A stretch of DNA of 64,000 nt from Haloterrigena sp. H1 (GCF_005938085.1 NZ_SMZK01000001.1:2790001-2854000); one strand, 5' to 3'; positions 9,771 to 18,985 are shown, numbered from the stretch's first letter. Notes: a model not told the origin generated them from the letters alone. Made by a program: numbers and translations.

Positions 9771-10562
9771 ATGGTGTTCGCTCCGAGTTCGTCGATCACG
9801 TTCGATGCCAGTGATCCGGCCACGACGGTCGCGATCGGACGGCTGTTCGCGTACCTCGCGATGGGCGTTGCAGCAGTCGTCTTGCTCTATTATGCGCACA
9901 TCTATCTCCGCGAGGTCCTCGCGATCGAGGCGACGACCGAGCAGTGGTACCTGCTGGTCGGGATCGGCGCGGCGATCGTCTACGCCGTCGCCGGCGTCGC
10001 CTCGATACTGCTCGAGCCCGTCTGGATCGGCCGGTTCGTCGACGGTGCGGTCCTCTTTTTCATCCTCTTTCTCGCGCTGTCGATCCGCGCGGTGTACTAC
10101 GACCAGCCGGCCGCGAGCGATCGCTCCCCGTTGCTGCCCGCGTGGGCCGATTTCGTCGTCATCGGCAGCTTCGTCGCCGCCTGGTGGGGAGCGTTCCTGA
10201 TCGAGACCTCCGCGACGCGGCTGGTCATCGCGGTCGGCTGGGTCGTCACCTCCGCGTGGGCGGTCCTCTACGGCGTCCGGGCCGTCCGCGTCCACGAGGG
10301 GACGACCTTCGCCGCGCTGACCCGCCACCTGCTGCCGGCGATCGTCTGTGTCACCGCCGTCGTCTTCGCCGATCTGGTGACCGGCGTCCTCTCCGGCTAC
10401 GACGCACTCGCCGATGCCATCTGGCTCGTCGGAACGACGCTCGTCGCCGCGTTCCTCTTCAATACCGCCGTGGCGATCCGTCAGCAGGGCGGCGAACTCG
10501 AGCGCCTCTACGACTGGACGACCTGGCGCGAACAGTCGTTCGAGGACGGCTCGCTCGAGTAG
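9771..10562 (+). CDS. Polytopic membrane protein (263 aa)
   Basis: Seven or eight hydrophobic segments cover almost the whole length. They start with LFAYLAMGVAAVVLLYYAHI and continue through YLLVGIGAAIVYAVAGVASI, VLFFILFLALSIRAVYY, FVVIGSFVAAWWGAFLI, LVIAVGWVVTSAWAVLYG, LLPAIVCVTAVVFADLV and AIWLVGTTLVAAFLFNTAV. The roughly even spacing and about seven helices recall the fold size of rhodopsin-like or regulatory 7TM proteins. I see no retinal-binding lysine motif in the last helix, so it should not be called a rhodopsin. Function unknown. Confidence 0.65.
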   Translation: MVFAPSSSITFDASDPATTVAIGRLFAYLAMGVAAVVLLYYAHIYLREVLAIEATTEQWYLLVGIGAAIVYAVAGVASILLEPVWIGRFVDGAVLFFILFLALSIRAVYYDQPAASDRSPLLPAWADFVVIGSFVAAWWGAFLIETSATRLVIAVGWVVTSAWAVLYGVRAVRVHEGTTFAALTRHLLPAIVCVTAVVFADLVTGVLSGYDALADAIWLVGTTLVAAFLFNTAVAIRQQGGELERLYDWTTWREQSFEDGSLE

Positions 10563-10715
10563 GGGAGCGGTGGCGTCCGGCGACCGACGTCCGCCACAGT
10601 AGCTTCCTGCCTGCTTGCATATGCAACCCGCCAACAGCTATGCGTGTGGCCCTCGTCTATTTGGCGACGGGCATCGATACGTTGACCGACGCGGATACAC
10701 CGCGGCCGACAATCC

Positions 10716-10865
10716 ATGACACAGACACTCGAGATCAGCGACGACCTGATGGATCGACTCGAAAGCCACTGCGAGGAGGATGAGTCTCCCGAAGAACTCA
10801 TCGAGGAACTGGTCTCGGTGTACGAGACCGAAGGCACGTTCCTGCAGGAAGGGTACTCCGAATAG
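10716..10865 (+). CDS. Small acidic protein upstream of tpiA (49 aa, DUF7557-like)
   Basis: This short ORF encodes MTQTLEISDDLMDRLESHC followed by an acidic helical tail ending FLQEGYSE. It looks like a ribbon-helix-helix style start (TLEISDDLMDRL) followed by a long helix (ESPEELIEELVSVYE). Short RHH-like proteins of this kind are widespread in haloarchaea and are often labelled antitoxin-like (DUF7557, name from memory). The stop is four bases before the tpiA start, so the two are almost certainly co-transcribed and perhaps translationally coupled. No toxin partner is adjacent. Confidence 0.7.
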   Translation: MTQTLEISDDLMDRLESHCEEDESPEELIEELVSVYETEGTFLQEGYSE

Positions 10866-10869
10866 ACGG

Positions 10870-11562
10870 ATGGGGATCGCAGCCCCCGTTTTCCTCGTCA
10901 ACTACAAGACCTACGCGGGGACGACCGGCGACGACGCGCTCGCGTTCGCGAAGACGATCGAGCGGGTCCGCGACGAGACCGGGAGGCGATTTGCCGTCTC
11001 GCCCCAGCCGACCGACCTCCGACTCGTCGCCGAGCGGACGGCCCTGCCGATCGTCGCACAGGCAGGGGTCCCACGAGCCGACGGTGGGATGGGTGACGTC
11101 ACCCTCGAGGCGGTGGCGGCCGCCGGGGCCGACGCGGTGTTCGTCTCCCACCCGGAGAGCGAGGCCGCCTTTACAGCCGTCGCCCGCGCCGTCGACCGCT
11201 GTGAGGAGCTGGGTCTCGAGTCGATCGTCGCCGTCGAGAGCCTGCCGACGGCCCGGATGGCGCTGGCTGCCGACCCCGACTGGCTGCTGTTCGAACGGCC
11301 GGCCGATATTGCCACCGACGAGGGGATGATCCGAACGCATCCCGAGCGCATCGAGGCGTTCGTCGAAACGGTTGCAAACGAGGCCACCGAGACGCGGACG
11401 TTCGTCGGCGGCGGTGTCCGGACCGCCGAAGATGTCTCCCGCGCGTTCGACTGCGGCGTCGACGCGACCGGGGCGGCCTCCGCGGCCGTCGAGGCCGACG
11501 ACCGCGAGGCGTGGCTGCGGTCGATCGCGACCGCCATTCCAACGGGCGACGACCGTCGCTGA
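10870..11562 (+). CDS. tpiA: Triosephosphate isomerase
   Basis: A 230-residue protein of archaeal TIM length, shorter than bacterial enzymes. It interconverts DHAP and glyceraldehyde 3-phosphate in the cytosol. Motifs in order: substrate-binding lysine in VNYKTY, the histidine region VFVSHPES (catalytic His), the catalytic glutamate in IVAVESL, and the phosphate-binding loop GGGVRTAEDV. The start MGIAAPVFLVNYK was chosen because the longer ORF overlaps the upstream small gene out of frame. It is downstream of, and probably in an operon with, the 49-residue protein. Confidence 0.95.
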   Translation: MGIAAPVFLVNYKTYAGTTGDDALAFAKTIERVRDETGRRFAVSPQPTDLRLVAERTALPIVAQAGVPRADGGMGDVTLEAVAAAGADAVFVSHPESEAAFTAVARAVDRCEELGLESIVAVESLPTARMALAADPDWLLFERPADIATDEGMIRTHPERIEAFVETVANEATETRTFVGGGVRTAEDVSRAFDCGVDATGAASAAVEADDREAWLRSIATAIPTGDDRR

Positions 11563-11655
11563 CCGCTTCCGTTTACCACCACGCGCGTGCTGGAGTCGTT
11601 ACAGGTCGGCTGTGAATGGCTGACACTCAAGTAACTGGTCCTCGTACGTATCAGT

Positions 11656-12072
11656 ATGCACTTACTGGTCGCCCTCGAGGACTCGGAGCCGGGGTGGGCG
11701 GCACTCGAGTTCGCGTGTGCGGAACACGCCGACGACGACATCACGGTCCTCCACGCCATCGATCCGACGAACAGTAGCTACGGCGAAGTCGCACACCTCG
11801 GCCCGACGGAACTGCTCGAGCACAGGCGCGAGGACGCACAGGAACTGCTCGCCGATGCCGAAGCCAGGGCAGCGAACGAGGGGTGTTCGATCGAGACGGC
11901 GGTAGCCGTCGGCCAGCCGGCGGATGCCATCGTCGACTACACGGCGGACAACGAGATCGATCTGATCGTCGTGGGCAGCCACGGACGATCCGGCGTCTCG
12001 CGGGTATTGCTCGGCAGCGTCGCGGAACGAATCGCGCGACAAGCTCCCGTGCCGGTGACGATCGTGCGGTAG
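11656..12072 (+). CDS. Universal stress protein, UspA family (138 aa)
   Basis: Single Usp domain with an alpha/beta Rossmann-like fold. The N-terminal strand LLVALEDSEPG carries the nucleotide-binding aspartate. The C-terminal ATP-binding motif G-2x-G-9x-G-S is intact (VGSHGRSGVSRVLLGSVAERI), so nucleotide binding is expected. It stands alone between tpiA and the flavoprotein gene. It is one of twelve Usp genes in the window. The specific stress or partner is unknown. Confidence 0.95.
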   Translation: MHLLVALEDSEPGWAALEFACAEHADDDITVLHAIDPTNSSYGEVAHLGPTELLEHRREDAQELLADAEARAANEGCSIETAVAVGQPADAIVDYTADNEIDLIVVGSHGRSGVSRVLLGSVAERIARQAPVPVTIVR

Positions 12073-12132
12073 CCGTCACACGGCCGACTGTAACTGGACA
12101 AACTCATTAGGGACCACCACAGTCCCGATTAC

Positions 12133-13383
12133 ATGAACGATCGCTACGACGTAGTCATCGCCGGTGCCGGTCCCGCCGGTGCGCAGTGTGCCCGTGATCT
12201 CGTCGCCCGAGGGTACGACGTCGTCGTCCTCGAGACCGAATCCGAATCGGAGTTCCCCCGCCAGAGCAACAAGTCGACTGCGGGAACCTTCCACTCCATG
12301 ATGGCCTCGTTCGGGATTCCCGACGACGTGGTGATGCAATATACCGACAGCGTCGTCCTCGAGTCCCCGCGAGAACACTACGTCCGCGACCAGACCGGTG
12401 CGGTACTGGAATTCGCGGAGTTCAAACGCTTCCTCGTCGAGGATAGCCACGAGAAGGGAGCCGAGTACCGGTTCGACGCCCGCGTCACTGGGCCGATCAT
12501 GGAAAACGGTGAGATCGTCGGCGTCACCTACAACGGCGACGAGGAGGTCTACGGCGAGATCGTCATCGACGCGACGGGACCGGCCGCGCCCCTCGCAAAG
12601 CAACTCGGCGTCGTCGATCTCAAACGCGAAAACCACGCCATCGGGATCGAATACGAGTTCGAAGGGATCGATATCGACCGCCCCGGCTTTGCAGACCTCC
12701 ACGATGCGATGATGCTACGGCTCGATCACAATATCGCCCCCGGCGGCTACTCCTGGATCTTCCACACTGGAGAGGACACCGCCAAGGTCGGCCTCTGTTA
12801 CATCCAGAACGGCAGCCACCAGCGGTATGGTCGTGACAGCTTTAGCATCGACGACTATCTGAACCACTGGCTCGAGACCGATCCGCGGTTCCGGGACGCC
12901 GAGCGGATCGAAGGCAAACAGCACCGCGGATCGGCCCACATCCAGGCACCAGACCAGTTGCACACCGATCGGTTCATGGCGATCGGCGATACCGTCCCCT
13001 CGATCGATCCGCTGTGGGGCGAGGGAATCCACACGGGGATGCAGTCCGGTCGTGCGGCCGCCGCCACCGCCGACAGTTGTCTCAAACACGACGGCGTCGA
13101 GCCGACCGCCGAGAACCTCGCCGTGTACGAAACGCTCTGGCACCGCGACGTCGCGCCCAACGCGAACAAGCGGCTCCTGATGACCCAACTGCTCTATCTC
13201 GCCTCCAACGAACGCTACGATCAGCTCATGCGGGACCTCCAGCGTCTCGACAACGACACGCTGGCCGAGGCGAACAAGGGCGATATCCGCTCTATCGTGC
13301 GCCTGTTCGACACGGACGACGTACCCTTGCTCGCCCGGTTCGCGAAACAGCAGTTGAATTTCGATCTCGGCGACCTCCTGTAG
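12133..13383 (+). CDS. Geranylgeranyl reductase family flavoprotein
   Basis: A 416-residue FAD-dependent enzyme. The N-terminal dinucleotide-binding motif is intact (VVIAGAGPAGAQCARDL), the central DATGP motif is IVIDATGPAAPLA, and the second FAD-contact region is FMAIGDTVPSIDPLWGEGI, where the GD motif binds the ribityl chain. This layout matches digeranylgeranylglycerophospholipid reductases, which saturate archaeal lipid isoprenoid chains, and related menaquinone or retinoid-modifying reductases. Haloarchaea carry several paralogs, so lipid saturation is likely but not certain. The C-terminus has an unusual helical tail (FAKQQLNFDLGDLL). Single gene, no lipid operon around it. Confidence 0.85.
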   Translation: MNDRYDVVIAGAGPAGAQCARDLVARGYDVVVLETESESEFPRQSNKSTAGTFHSMMASFGIPDDVVMQYTDSVVLESPREHYVRDQTGAVLEFAEFKRFLVEDSHEKGAEYRFDARVTGPIMENGEIVGVTYNGDEEVYGEIVIDATGPAAPLAKQLGVVDLKRENHAIGIEYEFEGIDIDRPGFADLHDAMMLRLDHNIAPGGYSWIFHTGEDTAKVGLCYIQNGSHQRYGRDSFSIDDYLNHWLETDPRFRDAERIEGKQHRGSAHIQAPDQLHTDRFMAIGDTVPSIDPLWGEGIHTGMQSGRAAAATADSCLKHDGVEPTAENLAVYETLWHRDVAPNANKRLLMTQLLYLASNERYDQLMRDLQRLDNDTLAEANKGDIRSIVRLFDTDDVPLLARFAKQQLNFDLGDLL

Positions 13384-13407
13384 ACTGTCGGCGCTGTTGC
13401 GTCGCGT

Positions 13408-15048
13408 TCACGCGAGAAACTGCGCTTCGAACGATCGAACGCTGTCGTCCGTCCCCGCGAGGATCACTTCGTCGTCGGCGTCGAAGACGAACGACGCCGG
13501 ATCGAAGTCCGTGATCGTCTCATCGTCTCTCCGCACGGCGAGGACGGTACAGCCGGTCTGGGTCCGAACGGCCGCGTTGACGGCCGTCCGGCCCGCCAGC
13601 CGGCCCACGGGTAGTTTGACGACGTCGATCTGTCTGTCGACGGCAAGCACTTCCTCGTCCTCGAAGACGGTCGAGGCGAGCATCCGGCCGCTGACCGTCG
13701 CCAGCGACTGAACGTAGTCGGCACCGGCACGGTACAGCTTCCGAACGTTCTCCGTATCGTTCGCTCTGACGACGATCGTGACCGACGGGTTCAGATCCCG
13801 GACGACGAGCGTTGTAAAGATCGCGGTCGTATCGTCGTCGAGGGTCACGATTACCGTCGACGCGTCGTCGATCCCCGCCTCGCGGACCGTCGTCGGATCG
13901 CGAGCGTCGCCGACCACGTCGACCCCCTCCATCTCGAGGGTGTCGAGAACGGTCACGTTCGTGTTCGTTTCCGCGAGTGCAGCACCCGCTGCCGCCCCGG
14001 ACTCGCCATAGCCGGCAATGACGGCGCGCTTGACTGCAAACGGCAGAACCGTCGACGTCGCTTCCGCCCGGAGTTCGTCGATTCGCTCGGGTTCCCCCGC
14101 GACGAGCAATCGCGTCTCGGTGTCGAGTTCCCGGTCGTTCGGGATCGGACTCTCGAACGTCCCGCCGAACCACGCCCCGATCCCGTCCACGCCGAACTGT
14201 TCTCGAAGCCGAATCTCGCCGGCAGTCCGTCCGGCCAGCTCGCTCCCCTCGGCGATCGACAGCTCGACCAGTTCCAGATCGTTCCCGATCTCGATCCCTT
14301 CGTCGACCGTGGTCGTCACGGCCGTCGGCACCCGGTGTGCGAGACTCTCGCCGAGCATCTGGCGAGGCGAGAGGACTTCGTCCGCGCCGGCGATCCGATG
14401 GTACTCGCCGAGGCGCTGCTCTTCGACCAGCGTCACGATCCGTACGTCAGGGCTGGCTTCGCGCGCCGAGAGGACGATACTCGCGTTCGTGTCGTCGGCC
14501 GAATCGGCCACGACCGCCGTCGCCCGCTCGATGCCTGCGTTCTCGAGCACCGCCGTCGACTCCGGATCGCCGTGAACGACCCGGTGGTCGGCCTCGTGGA
14601 GTTCCGTCGCCGTCTCCTCGTCGGGTTCGACGACGACGTATTCCCGCCCTCGGGACTCGAGTTCCTCGATGAACGCCTCGCCACGGGGCGTGTACTCACA
14701 GATGATGACGTGGTTCGCGGCGTCGGGCGCGGTCGTCGGCGCCGTCGTCTCGAGCGTGCTTCGCAACCACGGGACGGCGAAGATGTCGACTCCGGTGAGG
14801 ATCAGCCCGATCCCGGTGAGCTGGAGTACGATCACCAGCAGGTTCATCTGGAGCGTGTCCCACCCCGCGTCCTCTCCGTAGCCGGTCGTCGTGTACGTCT
14901 GGAAGACGACCTCGAGCGACCGGTAGAGCGGTTGTGGACGGTTCTCCAGAGTCGCCATCCCGTAGTTGTAGAGCAACGTGGCGATGATGGTGGTCACGGC
15001 TACCAGCAGGATGTAGTAGCCGGTTCGACGTGAGCGCCACAGAGACAT
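13408..15048 (-). CDS. Potassium channel with two RCK (TrkA) domains
   Basis: A 546-residue protein starting MSLWRSRRTGYYILL; an in-frame ATG lies 14 codons upstream. The N-terminal pore module has TM1 (YYILLVAVTTIIATLLY), a pore helix with filter TTTGYGED, and TM2 (LLVIVLQLTGIGLILTG). Two TrkA_N/TrkA_C units follow. The first (HVIICEYTPRGEAFIEEL) lacks the GxGxxG dinucleotide motif; the second (AVIAGYGESGAAAGAAL) keeps it. Two TrkA_C domains are recognisable (ELSIAEGSELAGRTAGEI and KLPVGRLAGRTAVN). The protein probably forms a ligand-gated K+ channel in the cytoplasmic membrane, relevant to salt-in osmoadaptation. Confidence 0.92.
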   Translation of the reverse strand: MSLWRSRRTGYYILLVAVTTIIATLLYNYGMATLENRPQPLYRSLEVVFQTYTTTGYGEDAGWDTLQMNLLVIVLQLTGIGLILTGVDIFAVPWLRSTLETTAPTTAPDAANHVIICEYTPRGEAFIEELESRGREYVVVEPDEETATELHEADHRVVHGDPESTAVLENAGIERATAVVADSADDTNASIVLSAREASPDVRIVTLVEEQRLGEYHRIAGADEVLSPRQMLGESLAHRVPTAVTTTVDEGIEIGNDLELVELSIAEGSELAGRTAGEIRLREQFGVDGIGAWFGGTFESPIPNDRELDTETRLLVAGEPERIDELRAEATSTVLPFAVKRAVIAGYGESGAAAGAALAETNTNVTVLDTLEMEGVDVVGDARDPTTVREAGIDDASTVIVTLDDDTTAIFTTLVVRDLNPSVTIVVRANDTENVRKLYRAGADYVQSLATVSGRMLASTVFEDEEVLAVDRQIDVVKLPVGRLAGRTAVNAAVRTQTGCTVLAVRRDDETITDFDPASFVFDADDEVILAGTDDSVRSFEAQFLA

Positions 15049-15211
15049 ACACGACCAATTCGGCGGCTGGCTGTTGATACTGTCGGACAACGCGAGGTGG
15101 AAATCGCCCGCTCATCGGTTGCCGGCGGGAACCAGCCATGGCACGCGGGGCAACCCATTCGGAGTCGAACCCAGCGAAACACCACGAAGTCACCGCCGCC
15201 ATCGTCGCTAA

Positions 15212-15217
15212 TTTATA
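15212..15217 (+). promoter_or_regulatory. TATA box of the ZIP transporter gene
   Basis: TTTATA lies 24-29 bases before the ATG at 15241, the expected position for a leaderless gene. Confidence 0.55.
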
Positions 15218-15240
15218 CAGCGGAGCGAATACTTCGGTAG

Positions 15241-16038
15241 ATGGTACTGCTGGAGAACCTCATGCTCGTCTTCGTCGCCGGCTTCATCACGGCGCTGGCG
15301 ACCGGGCTCGGCGCGATCCCTTTTTTCTTTTTCGACGACATCGGCGACCGCTACAACGTGGTCCTCTGGGGGCTGTCCTCGGGCATCATGCTCTCGGCGT
15401 CGACGTTCGGGCTCATCGATGAGGGACTGGCCGAAGGGACGGCCCTCGAGATCGGCATCGGCATGGTCGCCGGCGTCGCGCTGGTCGTCGTCGCCCACGA
15501 CGTCCTGATGGACGCCGAGATCGACCCACGACAGTACGAGGAAGCCGACTTCAAGAAACTCGTGCTCATCCTCGGGGTGTTGACCGTCCACAGCTTCCCC
15601 GAAGGCATCGCCGTCGGTGTCTCCTTTGCCGACCTCGGGCTCGAGGGCGGGGCCGAGCTCCTCGGCTTTACCGTGCCGCTTCTGGCAGTGTTCATGACGA
15701 TCGCGATCTCGATCCACAACATCCCGGAGGGAACGGCGATCTCGATCCCGCTGCGGTCGATGAACGTCTCCGAGTGGAAGATGGTCTGGTGGGCCGTCTT
15801 CTCGAGTCTCCCTCAGCCGCTCGGGGCCGTCATCGCGTTCGGGTTCGTCAGCTACGCTCGCGATGTCCTGCCCTACGGCTTCGGCTTCGCCGCCGGCGCG
15901 ATGATCTACCTCGTCCTCACGGAGTTCGTCCCCGAAGCGCTCGATATCGGTAAGCGCCTCCCCAGCGGCGGCAAGCCCGAACTCGCCGGCGGCATCGTTG
16001 CCGGAATCCTCGTCATGGTGCCGCTGGCGTTTATTTGA
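15241..16038 (+). CDS. ZIP family metal transporter
   Basis: A 265-residue integral membrane protein with about eight TM segments. The two metal-binding helices are recognisable: TVHSFPEGIAVGVSF (TM4, HSxPEG) and ISIHNIPEGTAISIPL (TM5, HNxPEG). These match the H-N-x-P-E-G signature of Zn/Fe/Mn transporters. There is no long histidine-rich loop between TM3 and TM4, but the acidic stretch DAEIDPRQYEEADF sits there. It probably imports a divalent metal such as zinc; the exact metal cannot be told. It has its own promoter. Confidence 0.93.
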   Translation: MVLLENLMLVFVAGFITALATGLGAIPFFFFDDIGDRYNVVLWGLSSGIMLSASTFGLIDEGLAEGTALEIGIGMVAGVALVVVAHDVLMDAEIDPRQYEEADFKKLVLILGVLTVHSFPEGIAVGVSFADLGLEGGAELLGFTVPLLAVFMTIAISIHNIPEGTAISIPLRSMNVSEWKMVWWAVFSSLPQPLGAVIAFGFVSYARDVLPYGFGFAAGAMIYLVLTEFVPEALDIGKRLPSGGKPELAGGIVAGILVMVPLAFI

Positions 16039-16125
16039 GCGTCTACACGCGCTAGAACGAATCGAGCCATCTGACAGTCACCCGTTCCGGCAGGAATTTT
16101 ACGCGTCTCGCCATAGGGTCAGGCA

Positions 16126-16587
16126 GTGTTCGACACGATCCTCATTCCGACCGACGGCAGCGACCACGCCGAGGCCGCCGCCGAGACCGGCATCGAGCTC
16201 GCGACCGTCCACGACGCGACGGTCCACGTCGCCTGCGTCGCCGACACCGGCCCGCTCGGCGACCTCCGACTCCCCGGTGACGCGGCGAGCGCCGAAGACG
16301 CGATGCGCGGGCGGGCCGAAGAGCACGTCGACGCGACCGTCGACCGCGCCGAGGCAGCCGGCCTCGAGGTCACCGGCACGGTCCTCGAGGGCCCGCCGGA
16401 GGACGAACTGCTCGAGTACGCCCGGGAGATCGACGCCGACGTGATCGTCATGGGAACGCGCGGCCGCGGCGGCGTCCACCGGCTGGCGATGGGCAGCGTC
16501 ACCGATCACGTCGTTCGGTTCGGCGAGATTCCGGTGCTGGTGGCGAACTCTGGATCGGGAGCGCACCCCGACGAGGACACGTCGTAA
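16126..16587 (+). CDS. Universal stress protein, UspA family (153 aa, GTG start)
   Basis: Single Usp domain. It begins FDTILIPTDGSDHAEAA from a GTG codon, placed where other family members begin with ATG. The ATP-binding motif near the C-terminus is intact (MGTRGRGGVHRLAMGSVTDHV). The unusual GTG start and GC-rich body distinguish it from the other copies but imply no different function. It lies downstream of the ZIP transporter by 87 bases and convergent with the membrane protein at 16611. Confidence 0.93.
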   Translation: MFDTILIPTDGSDHAEAAAETGIELATVHDATVHVACVADTGPLGDLRLPGDAASAEDAMRGRAEEHVDATVDRAEAAGLEVTGTVLEGPPEDELLEYAREIDADVIVMGTRGRGGVHRLAMGSVTDHVVRFGEIPVLVANSGSGAHPDEDTS

Positions 16588-16610
16588 GCGACTCCGGAGT
16601 CCGACCGGCC

Positions 16611-17021
16611 CTACCGGGCGATCTCGTTGATCGCTTCCGTTCGGCGGCCGATCGACCAGCCGATCAGCGCGAGGCCGACGTAGATGCCGAGCGCGGGCAG
16701 CGCGTAGATCCCGACGATCCCCTCGAGCGGGACGCCGACCGCGTCGAACACCAGCAAGAACAGCAGCGAGACGAGCAGGACCGCGATGCCGAGGTCCGCA
16801 GCGCGCATATTGGGAAACTCCTGTCCGGCGGGCGCAGCGATCACCCGCCCGAGCGCGTAGAACACGAGCGTGTACGTCGCCCAGCCAGCGCCGAGCGTCA
16901 GCACGGTCAACAGCACGTCGTCGGGCAGATAGCGCGGCACGAACGACAGGTGGAGGACACCCGTCACGAGCACCGCACTGCCCAGCAACACGATCAACAG
17001 CGGTCTTCGATCCTCACCCAT
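16611..17021 (-). CDS. Small integral membrane protein (136 aa, four TM)
   Basis: Four hydrophobic segments: LLIVLLGSAVLVTGVLHLSF, LLTVLTLGAGWATYTLVFYA, LGIAVLLVSLLFLLVFDAVG and IYALPALGIYVGLALIGW. The N-terminus is short and basic and the C-terminus is cytosolic-looking (GRRTEAINEIAR). I do not recognise a named family. It has a TATA-like element upstream (RC of the TTATATAA around 17020-17030). No function inferred. Confidence 0.65.
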   Translation of the reverse strand: MGEDRRPLLIVLLGSAVLVTGVLHLSFVPRYLPDDVLLTVLTLGAGWATYTLVFYALGRVIAAPAGQEFPNMRAADLGIAVLLVSLLFLLVFDAVGVPLEGIVGIYALPALGIYVGLALIGWSIGRRTEAINEIAR

Positions 17022-17090
17022 TATATAAAACGACAGTCTCCCGATCCATTACTATTGTGTCATAGGCGAGGCAGTGATCACGGCGAGGTG

Positions 17091-17558
17091 CTACTCGAGC
17101 AGCCGACCGTGTTCGTCGATCTCCCCCTTTACGATCCGCGTCGACGAGATCCGCTCGCCGTCGTCGGCATAGACGTAGGGCGCGACGATCCCTGACAGCG
17201 GCTCGAGACCGCGCTCTCGCCGCCGATCGTTGATGGCCTCGAGTTCGGGAGCCGTCTCGGGGGAGACCGCCAGCGCGTCGATCGCGGGGTCGGTGGCCGC
17301 GATTCCGGCTTCGGTCTCGAGTTTCCTGATTTCGACGTCACGATTCCACTCGTCGATATCGGCGATCGCGTCCATCACGGCACTCGCTCGCTCGTCGAAC
17401 GGCGGAATCGGCCGCGGCTCGTGGCGCGTCTCGGTCGCGAGCGCATCGCTTGTCAGCGCGACGACGACGCCGTCCGCGCCGAATCGAAGCGCGTGTTCGA
17501 ACAGGGACCGATGCCCATCGTGGAGTGGCCCGAACGTACCGGCGACGACGACTCGCAT
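17091..17558 (-). CDS. coaD: Phosphopantetheine adenylyltransferase, archaeal type
   Basis: A 155-residue nucleotidyltransferase that converts 4'-phosphopantetheine and ATP to dephospho-CoA in CoA synthesis. The T/HxGH nucleotide-binding motif is GTFGPLHDGH near the N-terminus. The second motif, RISSTRIVKGEI, gives the ISSTxI signature near the C-terminus. The start MRVVVAGTFG was preferred over an ATG nine codons upstream because the beta-strand with the HxGH motif should follow directly. Stand-alone gene. Confidence 0.93.
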   Translation of the reverse strand: MRVVVAGTFGPLHDGHRSLFEHALRFGADGVVVALTSDALATETRHEPRPIPPFDERASAVMDAIADIDEWNRDVEIRKLETEAGIAATDPAIDALAVSPETAPELEAINDRRRERGLEPLSGIVAPYVYADDGERISSTRIVKGEIDEHGRLLE

Positions 17559-17636
17559 ACGAGGCCATGCCACGAGTAGACCCATAAGAACACTGCGACC
17601 GCGAACCGATGGAAACGACGGATCAGGGCCGAGAGA

Positions 17637-18191
17637 TCAAGAATCGAGGAGTTCTGCGGTCGTCGCGATCTCAGCGAACTCGCCTGCGAGGTGGGCGAGC
17701 GCAGTTCGATGGACCGTCTCCGCGTCGAAGGTTTCGCCATCGAGCGAGCGCTCGAATGTCGCGGTCGCGTCGCGGACGACGATCGGGTCGAAGCCGAGGT
17801 TTTCGGCCATCCGGGTACTCGTCGAGACGCAGTGATCCGTCGTGAGCCCGGCGATGACAACCGTCTCGAGACCCCGGTCGCGAAGCCAGTCTTCGAGATC
17901 GGTCCCGATGAACGCGCTATTGACCGATTTTTCCATCGTCGGCTCACCCTCGCTGGGAGCCATCTCGGGTTTGAACGCGAAACCGGGTTCGTCTCCTCGA
18001 AGCGGCGAGTCCGGTTCCGTCGAGTCGTGGCGGACGTGGACGATCGGCCGGTCAGTCTCACGCCAGTGCTCGAGGAGCCGCGCTGCGTTCACTTCTGCGT
18101 CGGGGTTGTTTCGCTCACCCCACGAGGGGTCGTCGAACCCCTGCTGGAAGTCGATCAGGACGAGAGCAACGTTCTTGAGCGCGTCGCTCAT
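17637..18191 (-). CDS. Isochorismatase-family cysteine hydrolase
   Basis: A 184-residue protein with the isochorismatase fold. The catalytic aspartate is in [10 protein letters not shown] near the N-terminus, the lysine in [10 protein letters not shown], and the nucleophilic cysteine in [15 protein letters not shown], completing the D-K-C triad. These enzymes hydrolyse amides or vinyl ethers such as nicotinamide, ureidoacrylate or isochorismate; the substrate is not evident. The start [10 protein letters not shown] overlaps the stop of the YqcI/YcgG gene by four bases, so the two are translationally coupled. Confidence 0.92.
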   Translation of the reverse strand: MSDALKNVALVLIDFQQGFDDPSWGERNNPDAEVNAARLLEHWRETDRPIVHVRHDSTEPDSPLRGDEPGFAFKPEMAPSEGEPTMEKSVNSAFIGTDLEDWLRDRGLETVVIAGLTTDHCVSTSTRMAENLGFDPIVVRDATATFERSLDGETFDAETVHRTALAHLAGEFAEIATTAELLDS

Positions 18192-18985
18192 GGCAGCTTC
18201 GCGCCGGGTTTCGGATGCGTTCGAGTGACCGTGATCGGGCACGTCGACGGCGCTTGTTCGTCGTCTTCCGAGAGCATGTACTGTGGCCACTCGCGGTCGC
18301 CCTCGACGCCCCAGTCGCCGAGATCGGCGTGGGGACAGACACCATCGTAGCCCTCGAGTCGATCCTGAATGACCTCGCGAGCGTGCTGGCCGGCCTCGGT
18401 GTCTGCCGTCACGTCGAGGTTCTCGAACAGCGCGCGCGGTTGGAACGTGATCTCGAGGCCGATCGGACAGTAGCGGCTCTTTCGGTTCTCGTAGAACGGA
18501 GCCCGACAGGTCGGGAACATGGGCTCGCCGCCGAGACAGAACTCCCAGTAGGGGTCGTCGGGATCAGTTGGGATGTCCTCGGGCCACGGCTCGGGATCGT
18601 GGAGGTGCAGCGTCTGGAGGATGTGCCACAGCGTCTCGTGATACTCCGCCTCCGAGAGCGGTTCTTCGGGCGGCTTGAAGAAGGTGACCAGCGAGGCCCG
18701 TTCCGAGTGGTCCTGATAGACCTCGAGGTACTCGAGGATCCGATCACGCAGGCCCAAGAGCGCATCCGCGTCACTCATCGAGGGGACCGCAGTGTAGATC
18801 GGCTCGCCGTTCTGGACGGATTCAGCGCCGAAAAAGCACGGAAACGGCGTCTCGTTTCGCTCACCGAGCAGTCCGTCGCGAAACGAGTGCCAGTGATCAG
18901 CGACCCACTCTGGTGTCTCCCCGTCACGAACGCGCTGATCGAGCGTTTCCTGGTCCATCAGCGACTGGATGCCCGGTTCGTTCAT
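18188..18985 (-). CDS. YqcI/YcgG family protein
   Basis: A 265-residue protein. The conserved segments match the YqcI/YcgG family: [18 protein letters not shown] near the N-terminus, [19 protein letters not shown] in the middle, and the cysteine-containing [20 protein letters not shown] followed by [14 protein letters not shown]. The family has no settled biochemical role; in bacteria some members sit near aldoxime or heme-enzyme genes. It is cytosolic with no TM. An alternative start (MDQETL) lies nine codons in. It is the first gene of a two-gene operon with the cysteine hydrolase downstream. Confidence 0.85.
   Translation of the reverse strand: MNEPGIQSLMDQETLDQRVRDGETPEWVADHWHSFRDGLLGERNETPFPCFFGAESVQNGEPIYTAVPSMSDADALLGLRDRILEYLEVYQDHSERASLVTFFKPPEEPLSEAEYHETLWHILQTLHLHDPEPWPEDIPTDPDDPYWEFCLGGEPMFPTCRAPFYENRKSRYCPIGLEITFQPRALFENLDVTADTEAGQHAREVIQDRLEGYDGVCPHADLGDWGVEGDREWPQYMLSEDDEQAPSTCPITVTRTHPKPGAKLP

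Noticed and set aside
9771..10562. Rhodopsin-like protein
   Set aside because: It has seven or so TM segments, but I see no retinal-binding lysine motif or conserved rhodopsin residues.
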